The notes: generated by a model not told the origin, from the sequence alone. A stretch of 45,306 nucleotides of DNA from an uncultured Prevotella sp. (GCA_934256705.1 CAKQPF010000027.1:1-45306); one strand, 5' to 3'; shown: positions 24,530 to 33,757, numbered from the stretch's first letter. Numbers and translations are program-made.

Positions 24530-25702
24530 ATGCTTGACAAAGATAGTAAAATATATGTTGCCGGTCACAAAGGTCTTGTAGGTTCCGCCATCTGGAACAA
24601 TCTCAAGCAGCGCGGCTACAATAATCTTGTAGGTCGTACTCACAAGCAGCTCGACCTTACTGACCAGTATCAGGTCAAGGCTTTCTTCGATGAGGAGAAG
24701 CCGGATGCCGTCGTTCTCGCCGCGGCTTTTGTCGGTGGAATCATGGCAAACTCGCTTTATCGCGCTGATTTCATGATGATGAACATGAAAATCCAGTGTA
24801 ATGTCATCTCTGAAGCTTATGCTCATGGAGTCAAGAAATTGCTTTTCCTCGGTTCTACGTGCATATATCCGAAGAATGCTCCACAGCCGATGAAGGAGGA
24901 TTGCCTGCTTACTTCCGAATTGGAATATACCAATGAGGAGTACGCTCTGGCGAAAATATCAGGTCTGAAGATGTGTGAGTCGTACAATCTGCAGTATGGC
25001 ACCAACTATATTGCTGTGATGCCTACCAACCTTTACGGTCCTAATGACAATTTCCATCTGGAGAATTCTCACGTGATGCCTGCCATGATGCGCAAGATTT
25101 ACCTTGCTAAACTCATTCATGATGGCGACTGGAATGCCATTACTGTCGATATGGACAAGCGTCCTGTCGAAGGTGTTACCGGGGCTTCTTCGCATGATGA
25201 AATCCTGAAAGTGCTCGCCAAGTACGGCATTGAGGACAATAAGGTGACTCTTTGGGGTACAGGTTCGCCGCTCCGCGAGTTCCTTTGGTCTGAGGATATG
25301 GCTGATGCCAGCGTGCATGTACTGCTCAATGTCGATTTCTCTGACATCATTGGAATTGAGAAATACTCCAGTGTCCACTACGGAGCTTCCGTAGATGGCA
25401 CTGTCGATCGCAACCATTCTGCCGGACGTGGCGGTGCTATTCCTGCGCTCGGAGAGATAAGAAACTGCCACATCAATGTGGGAACTGGCAAGGAACTCAC
25501 CATTCGTCAGCTCTCTGAGCTCGTGGTCAAGTCCGTAGGATTCCAGGGAGAGGTCGTCTTTGACGCTTCTAAGCCTGACGGAACAATGCGTAAGCTCATT
25601 GATGTTTCCAAGCTCCATTCTCTCGGTTGGACACATAAGGTGGAGATAGAAGATGGCGTTCAGAAACTGTTTGAATGGTATAAGGCTTCCCTTGCTGAGT
25701 AA
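24530..25702 (+). CDS. fcl: GDP-L-fucose synthase
   Basis: Epimerises and reduces GDP-4-keto-6-deoxymannose to GDP-L-fucose, the donor for surface fucosylation. At 390 residues it is longer than E. coli Fcl (321). The Rossmann motif is IYVAGHKGLVGSAIWNNL. The catalytic region is GSTCIYPKNAPQPMKE with the Tyr-Lys pair in YALAKISGLKMCE. The extra length is in two insertions near residues 195-235 and 268-315, the second before INVGTGKELTI. Fcl homologues of similar size occur in Bacteroides. It closes the manC-gmd-fcl set. Confidence 0.96.
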   Translation: MLDKDSKIYVAGHKGLVGSAIWNNLKQRGYNNLVGRTHKQLDLTDQYQVKAFFDEEKPDAVVLAAAFVGGIMANSLYRADFMMMNMKIQCNVISEAYAHGVKKLLFLGSTCIYPKNAPQPMKEDCLLTSELEYTNEEYALAKISGLKMCESYNLQYGTNYIAVMPTNLYGPNDNFHLENSHVMPAMMRKIYLAKLIHDGDWNAITVDMDKRPVEGVTGASSHDEILKVLAKYGIEDNKVTLWGTGSPLREFLWSEDMADASVHVLLNVDFSDIIGIEKYSSVHYGASVDGTVDRNHSAGRGGAIPALGEIRNCHINVGTGKELTIRQLSELVVKSVGFQGEVVFDASKPDGTMRKLIDVSKLHSLGWTHKVEIEDGVQKLFEWYKASLAE

Positions 25703-25806
25703 TCTCCTTATTATATTAGCGTGATTGAATTCCGATATCTATCATTTTCTCTCATGCTTGTTTCGTAAGAATGAAATAAAAAATCACATTATAACAAATC
25801 AAAACT

Positions 25807-27084
25807 ATGACAGGTAAAGTTGATGTCCTTCTCGGACTCCAGTGGGGTGATGAAGGAAAAGGTAAGGTTGTAGATGTATTGACACCTAAGTATGATGTCG
25901 TGGCTCGCTTCCAGGGCGGTCCTAACGCTGGCCATACTTTGGAGTTTGAGGGACAGAAGTATGTCCTTCGCTCTATTCCTTCTGGTATCTTCCAGGGTGG
26001 TAAGGTCAATATCATCGGTAATGGTGTCGTTCTTGCTCCTGATCTCTTCATGGGCGAAGCTAAAGACCTTGAGAAGAGTGGACATGATCTCAAGAATCGT
26101 CTCCATATCTCTAAGAAAGCACATCTCATTATGCCTACCCATCGTCTCCTTGATGCTGCATATGAGTCTCTCAAAGGTAAGAATAAGGTAGGTACTACCG
26201 GTAAGGGCATCGGTCCTACTTATACTGACAAGACCAGCCGTAACGGTCTCCGTGTAGGTGATATCCTCGATAACTTCGAGCAAAAGTATGCTGAACACAA
26301 GGCTCGCCATATCAATATCCTCAAATCTACCGGCTTCCAATATGACGAAGCACAGCTGGCTGAGACTGAAAAAGTATGGATGGAAGGCATCGAATACCTT
26401 AAGCAGTTCCAGATTGTTGACTCTGAACACGAGGTAGGAAAGCTCCTGAAATCTGGTAAGACTGTCCTCGCTGAGGGCGCTCAGGGCACTATGCTCGACG
26501 TTGACTTCGGTTCTTATCCTTTCGTGACCTCAAGTAACACTATTTGTGCTGGCGCTTGCACTGGTCTGGGCATTGGTCCTAACAAGATTGGTGAGGTATT
26601 TGGCATCATGAAAGCTTACTGCACACGCGTAGGTGCTGGTCCTTTCCCTACAGAATTGTTTGATGAGACTGGCAGCAAAATGCGTGCTATAGGTCATGAA
26701 TATGGTGCTGTTACCGGACGTGAGCGTCGTTGCGGATGGATTGACCTCGTGGCTTTGCGCTATGCTATCATGGTAAATGGCGTCACTCAGCTTATCATGA
26801 TGAAGAGTGATGTGCTCGATACATTCCCTGTTATCAAGGCTTGCACAGCGTATAAGGTGAATGGTGTCGAGACTCGCGACTTCCCATACGACATCGAAAA
26901 GGGCATTGAGCCTGTCTATACAGAGATTCCTGGTTGGCAGACTGATATGACTAAATACACTTCTGAGGATGAGTTCCCACAGCAGTTCAAGGATTATATC
27001 GAATTCCTTGAGGCTCAACTGGAGACTCCTATCACAATCATTTCAATCGGTCCTGACCGTGAACAGACAATCGTAAGAAAGTAA
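25807..27084 (+). CDS. purA: Adenylosuccinate synthetase
   Basis: First committed step from IMP to AMP: GTP-dependent ligation of aspartate to IMP. It has 425 residues, the usual family length. The N-terminal P-loop-like motif LLGLQWGDEGKGKVVDVL carries the catalytic Asp; GPNAGHTLEF, TTGKGIGPTYTDKTSR, the AEGAQGTMLDVDFGSYPFVT strand and GRERRCGWIDL for GTP/Asp binding follow. The stop codon TAA at 27082-27084 is immediately followed by the ATG of hisS, so the two are translated from one message. No consensus promoter was found in the 104 bp upstream. Confidence 0.99.
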   Translation: MTGKVDVLLGLQWGDEGKGKVVDVLTPKYDVVARFQGGPNAGHTLEFEGQKYVLRSIPSGIFQGGKVNIIGNGVVLAPDLFMGEAKDLEKSGHDLKNRLHISKKAHLIMPTHRLLDAAYESLKGKNKVGTTGKGIGPTYTDKTSRNGLRVGDILDNFEQKYAEHKARHINILKSTGFQYDEAQLAETEKVWMEGIEYLKQFQIVDSEHEVGKLLKSGKTVLAEGAQGTMLDVDFGSYPFVTSSNTICAGACTGLGIGPNKIGEVFGIMKAYCTRVGAGPFPTELFDETGSKMRAIGHEYGAVTGRERRCGWIDLVALRYAIMVNGVTQLIMMKSDVLDTFPVIKACTAYKVNGVETRDFPYDIEKGIEPVYTEIPGWQTDMTKYTSEDEFPQQFKDYIEFLEAQLETPITIISIGPDREQTIVRK

Positions 27085-28446
27085 ATGGCAAACAAACCAA
27101 GCATTCCTAAGGGCACTCGTGATTTCGGTCCTGTCGAAATGGCGAAGCGCAACTATATATTCAACACCATCAAAGAGGTCTATGCTCTTTATGGATTCTC
27201 TCAGATTGAGACTCCTTCTATGGAGAATCTCTCCACTCTGATGGGAAAGTATGGTGAAGAAGGCGACAAGCTTCTCTTCAAAATACTCAATTCCGGCGAC
27301 TTCCTTCATGGCATGACTGCTGATGAAGTGGCTAATACAAGCACGCTGAAGCTCGCTGCAAAGTTCTGTGAAAAGGGTCTTCGCTATGACCTTACCGTGC
27401 CATTCGCACGCTATGTGGTTCAGCATAGAGACGAACTTCAGCTTCCTTTCAAGCGTTATCAGATCCAACCTGTATGGCGTGCTGACCGTCCTCAGAAGGG
27501 ACGCTATCGCGAATTCTATCAGTGTGATGCCGATGTGGTAGGTTCTGACTCTCTGATAAATGAGGTGGAACTGATGCAAATCGTAGATACTGTATTCACT
27601 AAGTTTGGCATTCGCGTTCAGATAAAAATCAATAACCGCAAGATTCTCACTGGTATTGCTGAGGTAATCGGTGAAGCTGACAAGATTGTTGATATCACAG
27701 TGGCTATTGATAAGCTCGATAAGATTGGTCTTGAGGCTGTGAATGAGGAACTTCGAAACGATGGAATATCTGAGGAAGCCATTGAGAAATTGCAGCCTAT
27801 CATCAAACTTGAAGGTACTAATGATGAGAAATTGCAGGTCATTCGCGAAGTTCTTACTTCAAGCGAGGTTGGCTTAAAGGGTGTAGAAGAGACTCAGTAT
27901 ATCCTCGATAACCTCAAAGGTTGCCTCAAAAATGAGATACAGCTTGACCTTACTCTTGCGCGTGGACTCAATTATTACACTGGTGCTATCTTCGAAGTCA
28001 AGGCTCTTGACGTGCAAATCGGTTCTATCACAGGTGGTGGAAGATATGATAACCTGACTGGTATCTTCGGTATGCCGGGATTATCTGGTGTGGGAATCTC
28101 TTTTGGAGCGGACAGAATATACGATGTTCTCAACCAACTGGAGCTTTATCCTACAGATGCAATGACGGGAACTCAGCTCCTTTTCATCAATTTCGGTGAG
28201 AAAGAGACCGCTTATTGCATGCCTATCGCAAGGGCTGCTCGCGAGGCTGGCATCCGTACAGAGGTCTATCCTGACTCTGTTAAGATGAAGAAGCAGATGG
28301 CTTATGCTAATGCTAAGCAGATTCCTTTCGTCGCTCTTGCTGGTGAAAATGAAATCGCTGAGCATAAATTGACACTCAAGAATATGATTACTGGTGAGCA
28401 GAAACTCGTTTCCGAAGAGGAACTGATTGCTGCAATCACTATGTAA
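27085..28446 (+). CDS. hisS: Histidyl-tRNA synthetase
   Basis: Class II aminoacyl-tRNA synthetase charging tRNA-His. It has 453 residues. The N-terminal catalytic core has GTRDFGPVEMAKRNYIF, the motif 2 region FKRYQIQPVWRADRPQKGR followed by YREFYQCDADVVG, and the histidine-binding LARGLNYYTGAIFEVK. Motif 3 lies in GVGISFGADRIYDVL. The C-terminal anticodon-binding domain covers about residues 355-453. It abuts purA with zero spacing. A strong terminator follows at 28455-28504. Confidence 0.98.
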   Translation: MANKPSIPKGTRDFGPVEMAKRNYIFNTIKEVYALYGFSQIETPSMENLSTLMGKYGEEGDKLLFKILNSGDFLHGMTADEVANTSTLKLAAKFCEKGLRYDLTVPFARYVVQHRDELQLPFKRYQIQPVWRADRPQKGRYREFYQCDADVVGSDSLINEVELMQIVDTVFTKFGIRVQIKINNRKILTGIAEVIGEADKIVDITVAIDKLDKIGLEAVNEELRNDGISEEAIEKLQPIIKLEGTNDEKLQVIREVLTSSEVGLKGVEETQYILDNLKGCLKNEIQLDLTLARGLNYYTGAIFEVKALDVQIGSITGGGRYDNLTGIFGMPGLSGVGISFGADRIYDVLNQLELYPTDAMTGTQLLFINFGEKETAYCMPIARAAREAGIRTEVYPDSVKMKKQMAYANAKQIPFVALAGENEIAEHKLTLKNMITGEQKLVSEEELIAAITM

Positions 28447-28454
28447 ATAATCTA

Positions 28455-28504
28455 AAAAGCCGTTGTAGTATGAAGTAATAACTATACTATAACGGCTTTT
28501 TCTT
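28455..28504 (+). terminator. Terminator of the purA-hisS operon
   Basis: A 17-bp stem, AAAAGCCGTTGTAGTAT (28455-28471) with ATACTATAACGGCTTTT (28484-28500), contains one G-U pair. The loop is 12 nt and the T-rich tail reaches 28504. Confidence 0.9.
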
Positions 28505-28564
28505 CACAACACTAACTACTGATTGCCCACAGAAAGGCAGATAATAACTATCACATTACTAACT

Positions 28565-29548
28565 ATGAAGAAAGTTTTCACTATTATTGTATTATGTCTT
28601 ATGACGATGATTCTTATGACATCATCCAACAAACACTTCACTATCTACATGATAGGTGACAGCACAATGGCAAACAAAGACATAAAAAAAGGTCAGGAAA
28701 GAGGCTGGGGCATGGCGTTGCAAGGCTTCTTTACCGAGAATGTTACCGTGGATAATCATGCTCTCAACGGACGTTCTTCACGCAGTTTTATCCTTGAAGG
28801 CCACTGGAAAAAGGTCATTGATGCCATCAAACCCGGTGATTATCTCGTTATTCAGTTTGGGCATAATGATGAAAAAGGCAGGACAGGAGACCGCCGTCAC
28901 ACAGATCCCGGCACCACATTCACTGATAATTACCGAATGTTTTGCAGGGCAGCAATGGCTAAAGGCGCCACTCCCATCATCATGAATGCCGTAGTTCGTC
29001 GTAATTTCTATAATCAAAATGATAATAGTGTCGATGATGAATCACTGCGAGATGCCAAATCAAAGACAGGAAAGGAACTGGTAAACAGCGATACTCTCAT
29101 TGATACTCATGGATTATATATCCTCACTCCTGTCAATGTAGCAAGGGAATTGCGCGTGCCTTACGTTGATGCTAACAAGATAACCAAGGACCTTGAGAAC
29201 GGAATGGGAGTGGAAAAGTCGCGCCTTCTCCACATGATTAGTGCGGTAAAGAATGGAAAAGACAACACTCATTACACTGTATATGGAGCACATATCGTAG
29301 CTGGTCTCCTCGTAGATGCTATGGCTGAGGCTTGTCCGGAACTTAAACCATACGTCCGTCACTATGATTACATCGTTTCAGCAAAGGGCTTTGGCAATTA
29401 TCTTACGTTGCAATCAGCCATTGATGCAGTGCCAAACGGTGAGCAAACCACTATCTCTGTGATAGATGGAGAATGGGATAAGCCAGTCATTCCTGCCGAC
29501 AAGAAGATAAAGATTGAGAAATATTCGTCTGTAATAATTCGTAAATAA
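28565..29548 (+). CDS. CE12-type SGNH acetylesterase with a C-terminal stub of a pectin methylesterase domain
   Basis: Exported esterase (signal peptide within MKKVFTIIVLCLMTMILMTS) of the rhamnogalacturonan acetylesterase group. SGNH blocks are visible: catalytic Ser in IYMIGDSTMANKD, block II Gly in NGRSSRSF, block III Asn in QFGHNDEKG, and the Asp/His pair in KDNTHYTVYGAH. It would remove acetyl groups from pectic polymers. The last 57 residues (29376-29548) begin YIVSAKGFGNYLTLQSAIDAVP, which closely resembles the first beta-helix turn of CE8 pectin methylesterases, then stop after about 40 residues more. The rest of a CE8 domain is absent, so this looks like a shortened CE12-CE8 fusion. 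The start at 28565 replaces an upstream in-frame codon that lacks a signal peptide. Confidence 0.88.
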   Translation: MKKVFTIIVLCLMTMILMTSSNKHFTIYMIGDSTMANKDIKKGQERGWGMALQGFFTENVTVDNHALNGRSSRSFILEGHWKKVIDAIKPGDYLVIQFGHNDEKGRTGDRRHTDPGTTFTDNYRMFCRAAMAKGATPIIMNAVVRRNFYNQNDNSVDDESLRDAKSKTGKELVNSDTLIDTHGLYILTPVNVARELRVPYVDANKITKDLENGMGVEKSRLLHMISAVKNGKDNTHYTVYGAHIVAGLLVDAMAEACPELKPYVRHYDYIVSAKGFGNYLTLQSAIDAVPNGEQTTISVIDGEWDKPVIPADKKIKIEKYSSVIIRK

Positions 29549-29637
29549 GCATTAAAAACCGCTGCAATCATCGCTTTGTTATAAAGGTGTAAAGACATTA
29601 TATTTTGTTAAATTATAGGTTGAAATATGTAATTCAT

Positions 29638-29668
29638 TTTGCGCATTCATATCTTTTCCCTATCTTTG
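29638..29668 (+). promoter_or_regulatory. Promoter of the reverse rubrerythrin gene
   Basis: TTTG at 29638-29641, exactly 19 bp, then TATCTTTG at 29661-29668: a perfect match to the Bacteroidetes consensus. The 5' leader would be about 115 nt, long enough for post-transcriptional control, though no known element is recognised in it. Confidence 0.85.
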
Positions 29669-29790
29669 CAAAGCAATGCATCAAGTGATATGTCGGGATT
29701 TACAAGATAATATCGACCATTTACTTTGATAAAAGCATTGGCATAGTAATATCGCAACATATTATAACAACCCTCAAAAACAACAAAATT

Positions 29791-30345
29791 ATGAAGAAGA
29801 AGTTCATTTGTACCGTATGTGGATATATCCACGAGGGAACAGAAGCACCAGAGAAGTGCCCAATTTGTAAGGCTCCAGCATCTAAGTTCAAGGAGATGGC
29901 TATTGATGAAGAGCCAGAATTTGCTACAGTTCACAAGCTCGGTGATGGCAAATTGCCAGGATCTGACGAGGAGATGATAAAGGATTTGAACACTCATTTC
30001 AATGGCGAATGCGGCGAGGTAGGTATGTATCTCGCAATGGCACGTCAGGCTGACCGTGAGGGTTACCCAGAAATCGCAGAGGCATACAAGCGTTATGCTT
30101 GGGAAGAGGCAGAGCATGCTTCTAAGTTTGCTGAGCTTCTTGGTGATGTTCTCTCAGATACCAAGTCAAATCTTGAGGCACGTATCGCTGCAGAAAAGGG
30201 TGCTTGTGAGGATAAGTTCCGCATTGCACGCAATGCAAAGGCTGCTGGTCTCGATGCAATCCATGACACTGTGCATGAAATGGCTAAGGATGAGGCTCGT
30301 CATGCTGCAGGTTTCATGGGACTCTACAAGCGTTATTTCAAATAA
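29791..30345 (+). CDS. Reverse rubrerythrin (rubredoxin domain at the N-terminus)
   Basis: Cytoplasmic peroxide-scavenging iron protein of anaerobes. The N-terminal 35 residues are a rubredoxin-like Fe(Cys)4 domain (FICTVCGYIHEG, then EKCPICKAPASKF). Residues about 60-184 form the ferritin-like diiron four-helix bundle with ECGEVGMYLAMARQ, WEEAEHASKFAELL, EKGACEDKFRIARN and DEARHAAGFMGLYKRYF providing Glu and His ligands. The domain order is reversed relative to classical rubrerythrin, where rubredoxin is C-terminal. It would reduce H2O2 with electrons from NAD(P)H oxidoreductases. A perfect promoter and a following terminator mark it as a single-gene unit. Confidence 0.95.
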   Translation: MKKKFICTVCGYIHEGTEAPEKCPICKAPASKFKEMAIDEEPEFATVHKLGDGKLPGSDEEMIKDLNTHFNGECGEVGMYLAMARQADREGYPEIAEAYKRYAWEEAEHASKFAELLGDVLSDTKSNLEARIAAEKGACEDKFRIARNAKAAGLDAIHDTVHEMAKDEARHAAGFMGLYKRYFK

Positions 30346-30433
30346 ACTCTTGTGATATTTGATACCGTTACCTTGCTTCTCATGAGCTGATTACTTGCTT
30401 TTCGTGTGCCGATAGTAACGGAATAAGAATGTG

Positions 30434-30468
30434 AAAGCCACCTTTTCAGATGATGAAAAGGTGGCTTT
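30434..30468. terminator. Bidirectional terminator between rubrerythrin and uridine phosphorylase
   Basis: A perfect 15-bp stem, AAAGCCACCTTTTCA (30434-30448) with TGAAAAGGTGGCTTT (30454-30468), and a 5-nt loop, flanked by T-rich sequence on the plus side. It lies between convergent genes. Confidence 0.85.
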
Positions 30469-30596
30469 CTGCGTTTATTATCTTCGCATTCTGTCGCTTT
30501 TTTGCCAGTTGTTACATCTTCATATACATGTTTTCATGTCAGAAAATGTATGAAATTGGTGTGCAGAAGGCTCGTAGTGACAGGGTGGAAGAGTGA

Positions 30597-31496
30597 TTAT
30601 ATTCTTTCGAGGACTATTTGGATGAGGTCGTTGATGTTTGATTTGTAAGTGGTGTTCATCTCCTTGTCGTGTCTGTTTGCTATGACAATGCAGCATGTTG
30701 TCGCCTTATGTCCGAGCAAACCAGCAAGACCAGCGAGGGCAGAAGACTCCATTTCGAAATTGTTTATCTTCAGAGTAGTGCCGCCATAGTCCTGTCCTTC
30801 CGGCACATTGTAACGGAATGCCTCGATTTTCTGGTTCTGATCAGGGTCTTGTATTTCAAGACGGAGGCGTCGTCCCTGTGGTCCGTAGAAGCCACCACAT
30901 GCACATGTGATGCCTTTCACCATGTCATCGCCTGCTATTCTGTCGGTAAGTTCCTTGTCTGCACATGCTACATACGGTGCACCTTTTTTTGGAGACCAGT
31001 TCATGTGCTTGATGAAAGCCTCTTCAAGTGCTACATCGCACGCCTTGTCACGGTCGGCGTAGTAGTTGAGAAGGCCGTCAAAGCCGATACTTCTCGCTGA
31101 TGCTATGAACGTACCGAGCGGTGTTTCTGGCTGAAGTCCACCACATGTGCCGATACGAACGAGGGTAAGAGTGCGGTGTTCGGGCTTGTCGGTTCTTGTT
31201 TCGAAGTCGATGTTGGCGAGAGCATCAAGCTCATTGACCACGATGTCTATGTTATCGCATCCAATACCTGTGGATTGAACTGTAATTCTCTTGCCTTTGT
31301 AGGTGCCGGTGATGGTGCGGAACTCGCGGTTACCGGTCTCATGTTCGATCTTGTCGAGGTAGAAACCGACACGGGAAACACGCTCAGGGTCTCCGACGAG
31401 GATTACTTTGTCGGCGAGAAACTCAGGTTTGAGATGGAGATGGAAGCAACTTCCATCGTTATTGATAATTAGCTCAGATTCAGGATACTTCTTCAT
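30597..31496 (-). CDS. Uridine phosphorylase-family nucleoside phosphorylase
   Basis: A cytoplasmic phosphorylase that splits uridine (or a related nucleoside) with phosphate to give the base and ribose-1-phosphate. It has 299 residues. The phosphate-binding GDPERVSRV segment, STGIGCDNIDIVVNEL, VRIGTCGGLQPETPLGTF and the ribose/base-binding NNFEMESSALAGLAGLLG are clear family motifs. The family also includes AMP and purine nucleoside phosphorylases; the overall pattern favours uridine phosphorylase but does not prove it. It is alone on the minus strand, convergent with rubrerythrin. Confidence 0.88.
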   Translation of the reverse strand: MKKYPESELIINNDGSCFHLHLKPEFLADKVILVGDPERVSRVGFYLDKIEHETGNREFRTITGTYKGKRITVQSTGIGCDNIDIVVNELDALANIDFETRTDKPEHRTLTLVRIGTCGGLQPETPLGTFIASARSIGFDGLLNYYADRDKACDVALEEAFIKHMNWSPKKGAPYVACADKELTDRIAGDDMVKGITCACGGFYGPQGRRLRLEIQDPDQNQKIEAFRYNVPEGQDYGGTTLKINNFEMESSALAGLAGLLGHKATTCCIVIANRHDKEMNTTYKSNINDLIQIVLERI

Positions 31497-31592
31497 AGTT
31501 TGATTGGTTTTTAGTGAAACGATATTGCTTGCTTTTTGCTTCTTGGGGAATTGGGGGGAATTGCCCAGCCAAGGACGGCTGGGAATTGGGGG

Positions 31593-31624
31593 ATATCGGG
31601 CGGTAACGCGCCCGGCACAGTGGC
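31593..31624 (+). repeat. REP-like palindrome, copy R1
   Basis: ATATCGGGCG, loop GTAACG, CGCCCGGCAC then AGTGGC, 32 nt. The stem is at least 6 bp (CGGGCG/CGCCCG). After the tail comes a 14-bp tandem duplication (GTGAATATTGAAAA twice, about 31636-31663). Confidence 0.85.
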
Positions 31625-31703
31625 TTCCTCTATTAGTGAATATTGAAAAGTGAATATTGAAAAGTGAAAAATTGCGCTGACGCAGTTGTTTTTTTCCCAG
31701 AAT

Positions 31704-31735
31704 ATATCGGGCGGAAACGCGCCCGATATGGTGGC
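31704..31735 (+). repeat. REP-like palindrome, copy R2
   Basis: Perfect 10-bp stem ATATCGGGCG/CGCCCGATAT around GAAACG, followed by GGTGGC; 32 nt. It lies 10 bp before the stop of the minus-strand gene starting at 31746. Confidence 0.88.
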
Positions 31736-31745
31736 GATTCCTCTG

Positions 31746-32888
31746 TTATCTCTTCATTATTTCAGCGTTGCGGATCAGCTTTTCTATTTCCTTAATGGCT
31801 ATTCGCTCCTTCTGCAGTCGGGATTCGAGATTGAGGATGTTGTTTGCCACGGAGGTGTCACCATTGTGGAATCTGGCTCTGAGGTCAGTGAGAAGGCGCT
31901 CCTGTTGTGCTACTTTAGACTTTCTTGCGGTCAGTTCAGTGAATTTGGCTTTGTTTGTGGCACTCTTGAATTGAGACAATCTGGTATAGACAGTAGAGCC
32001 ATTGACGACGAAATGGATTCTCTGATCGTTACTGTCAGACAGTCCTATGGAAGAGCGGAGAGCATTATATTTGCTCAAAGCATCAGCAAGAGCCTTCTTG
32101 TCAGCCTGTGTTTCAGCGATGGAATGCAAGCGAGCAAGGCGTTCGAGTTTTCCATCTTCCATACCAATCTGCTCGTATGTCTCTCTGCTTTCCGTAGGAA
32201 CGAAGGCATAAATACACGTTTTTCCCTCCTTCTGGTTTCTGCTTGTGGCGAGATAACCGATGTTGGAGAAGTCGTCTATGACGTAGTAAAAGTCTTCGTC
32301 AGATGAGTTGAATGGCAGACCGAGGCTTTGCGGGCGGTAGAAAGAGCGGTTGTCAGTGTCGTAAACGGTGTAGAAAATATCGTGCTTGCCAAGATTATCA
32401 TCGCCTTTAAGAGCGGCAAAAGAGAGCGTAACTCCGTCCGGCATGACATAAGGGCAGATGATGTCCTTGAAATCACCTTCAAGTCGTACCGGTTCAGGCT
32501 TGGACCAGTTGCGTCCCAACTTATCCTGCACGTAGAGTTTGTGGACACCTTTGGCATCAGCGATGGAGAGATACCTCTGGTTTCCGAACTCATTGGTGAA
32601 GGAATAATTGAGCAAGGAGTCCTTTCTTGTCACCTCAATAGTGCCACATGAGCGTGAAAGCGGCATGTGCTTAGCCATGTCAGTGACATCCACGACGATG
32701 GAATCAATGAACATGACCTTAGCAGTGGCCGGGAGAAGATTCTCAAAAGCGATTTCTTCCTCAGTAGGTTCCACCACTACAGGCTGTACCTTCTTCACGT
32801 TTCTTCTGTTCTTTTGGGCAGAAGCAGTAGAGCAGGTAAGAGCTGATAGCGCAAATATTACTGATGATAAAACGGTAATTCTGTTCAT
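31746..32888 (-). CDS. Exported protein with PD40-like beta-propeller region and C-terminal coiled coil
   Basis: A 380-residue secreted or periplasmic protein with signal peptide MNRITVLSSVIFALSALTCS ending near ASAQ. Residues about 90-230 contain short repeats of the WD40-like PD40 type (RYLSIADAKGVHKLYV, PYVMPDGVTLSFAALKGDDN, GLPFNSSDEDFYYVIDD, NIGYLATSRNQ), normally found in TolB-like propellers, but only two or three blades are evident. The last 130 residues are charged and helical, ending in LQKERIAIKEIEKLIRNAEI, suggesting a coiled coil. I do not recognise a named family. It may bind cell-wall or outer-membrane components. Confidence 0.8.
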   Translation of the reverse strand: MNRITVLSSVIFALSALTCSTASAQKNRRNVKKVQPVVVEPTEEEIAFENLLPATAKVMFIDSIVVDVTDMAKHMPLSRSCGTIEVTRKDSLLNYSFTNEFGNQRYLSIADAKGVHKLYVQDKLGRNWSKPEPVRLEGDFKDIICPYVMPDGVTLSFAALKGDDNLGKHDIFYTVYDTDNRSFYRPQSLGLPFNSSDEDFYYVIDDFSNIGYLATSRNQKEGKTCIYAFVPTESRETYEQIGMEDGKLERLARLHSIAETQADKKALADALSKYNALRSSIGLSDSNDQRIHFVVNGSTVYTRLSQFKSATNKAKFTELTARKSKVAQQERLLTDLRARFHNGDTSVANNILNLESRLQKERIAIKEIEKLIRNAEIMKR

Positions 32889-32991
32889 TGTCTAATAACT
32901 TTGTGATATGAGAGGGGCGGGAATGACCCACCGAGATATTATCTTACGTTTACTTAAATTATTTCGTATGCAGCGAATCAGAGCGTAGAAG

Positions 32992-33720
32992 TTACTTCTT
33001 AGACGCTTTGCTGCCGTCCGTTTTTAAGTCCTTTTTGAGGAAATCAATCACCTGGTCAGCGATGGTCTTGTGTCCTTTAATGCTTGGGTGACCTTCTTGC
33101 TTTTGGATATCCTTGAGCTCTATGAGCGGGAGACCATAGTGCTTGCAGATAACCCTCATTGACTCTGCGTGCTCAGGTTTCAGTTCCGTGTTGAGGATGA
33201 AATAGATGCAGGCCATAGGATAATTCTGCTTTATGGTGGAGCAGAGGCGAGCCATAGCCGGTCTGAAGTACCACATATCGTTGTCAGTCCAGTTCGCATA
33301 CTTGTAATCCCCGACCTTTTCTCCGGTCCAAGAGTCGTTAGTGATGCAGCATGAGAGGATAATGTCCGGTTCGCCGAGGTCGCTGACTCTGGTATTGAAT
33401 GAACGAGCCTGGTAGTTTTCGTTCTGATAACCGTAATAACCGACAGTGGCACCGCTGTAGGAATTGTTCTTTTCGAGTTTCCATCCCATCTTGTCGATTA
33501 CCTGATACCACCATGTCTCTTCCACACGTGTGACATCATTCTTCTTGTTACGCTGTGGACTGTCCGCTTTCCAGTACCAAGTCTCATTGTCAGCAGGAGA
33601 AAGCCATCCTTCGAAAGTGGAGTAACTGTCGCCAAATATCGTCACCTTGAGACTGTCATTCTGAGCGAAACCTGTCAGGCAAGCGAAGGCGAAAACCGTA
33701 GAAAAAATAAGTCTTTTCAT
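32992..33720 (-). CDS. Exported SGNH/GDSL hydrolase
   Basis: A 242-residue secreted esterase-like protein. Signal peptide MKRLIFSTVFAFACLTGFAQ, then block I VTIFGDSYSTFEGWLSP with the nucleophile Ser, block II Gly/Asn region NSYSGATVGYYGYQNE, block III CCITNDSWTG with the Asn, and the C-terminal His in KQEGHPSIKGHKTIADQV. The substrate is unknown; family members remove acyl groups from polysaccharides or lipids. It ends 104 bp upstream of the PD40-like gene. The two are on the same strand and may be co-transcribed. Confidence 0.87.
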   Translation of the reverse strand: MKRLIFSTVFAFACLTGFAQNDSLKVTIFGDSYSTFEGWLSPADNETWYWKADSPQRNKKNDVTRVEETWWYQVIDKMGWKLEKNNSYSGATVGYYGYQNENYQARSFNTRVSDLGEPDIILSCCITNDSWTGEKVGDYKYANWTDNDMWYFRPAMARLCSTIKQNYPMACIYFILNTELKPEHAESMRVICKHYGLPLIELKDIQKQEGHPSIKGHKTIADQVIDFLKKDLKTDGSKASKK

Positions 33721-33757
33721 TCTGAAATATAATAATGTGTATGTGAATCCGATGTCG

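Noticed and set aside
32896..32903. TAACTTTG promoter box on the plus strand
   Set aside because: No plus-strand gene follows; a chance match in AT-rich spacer.
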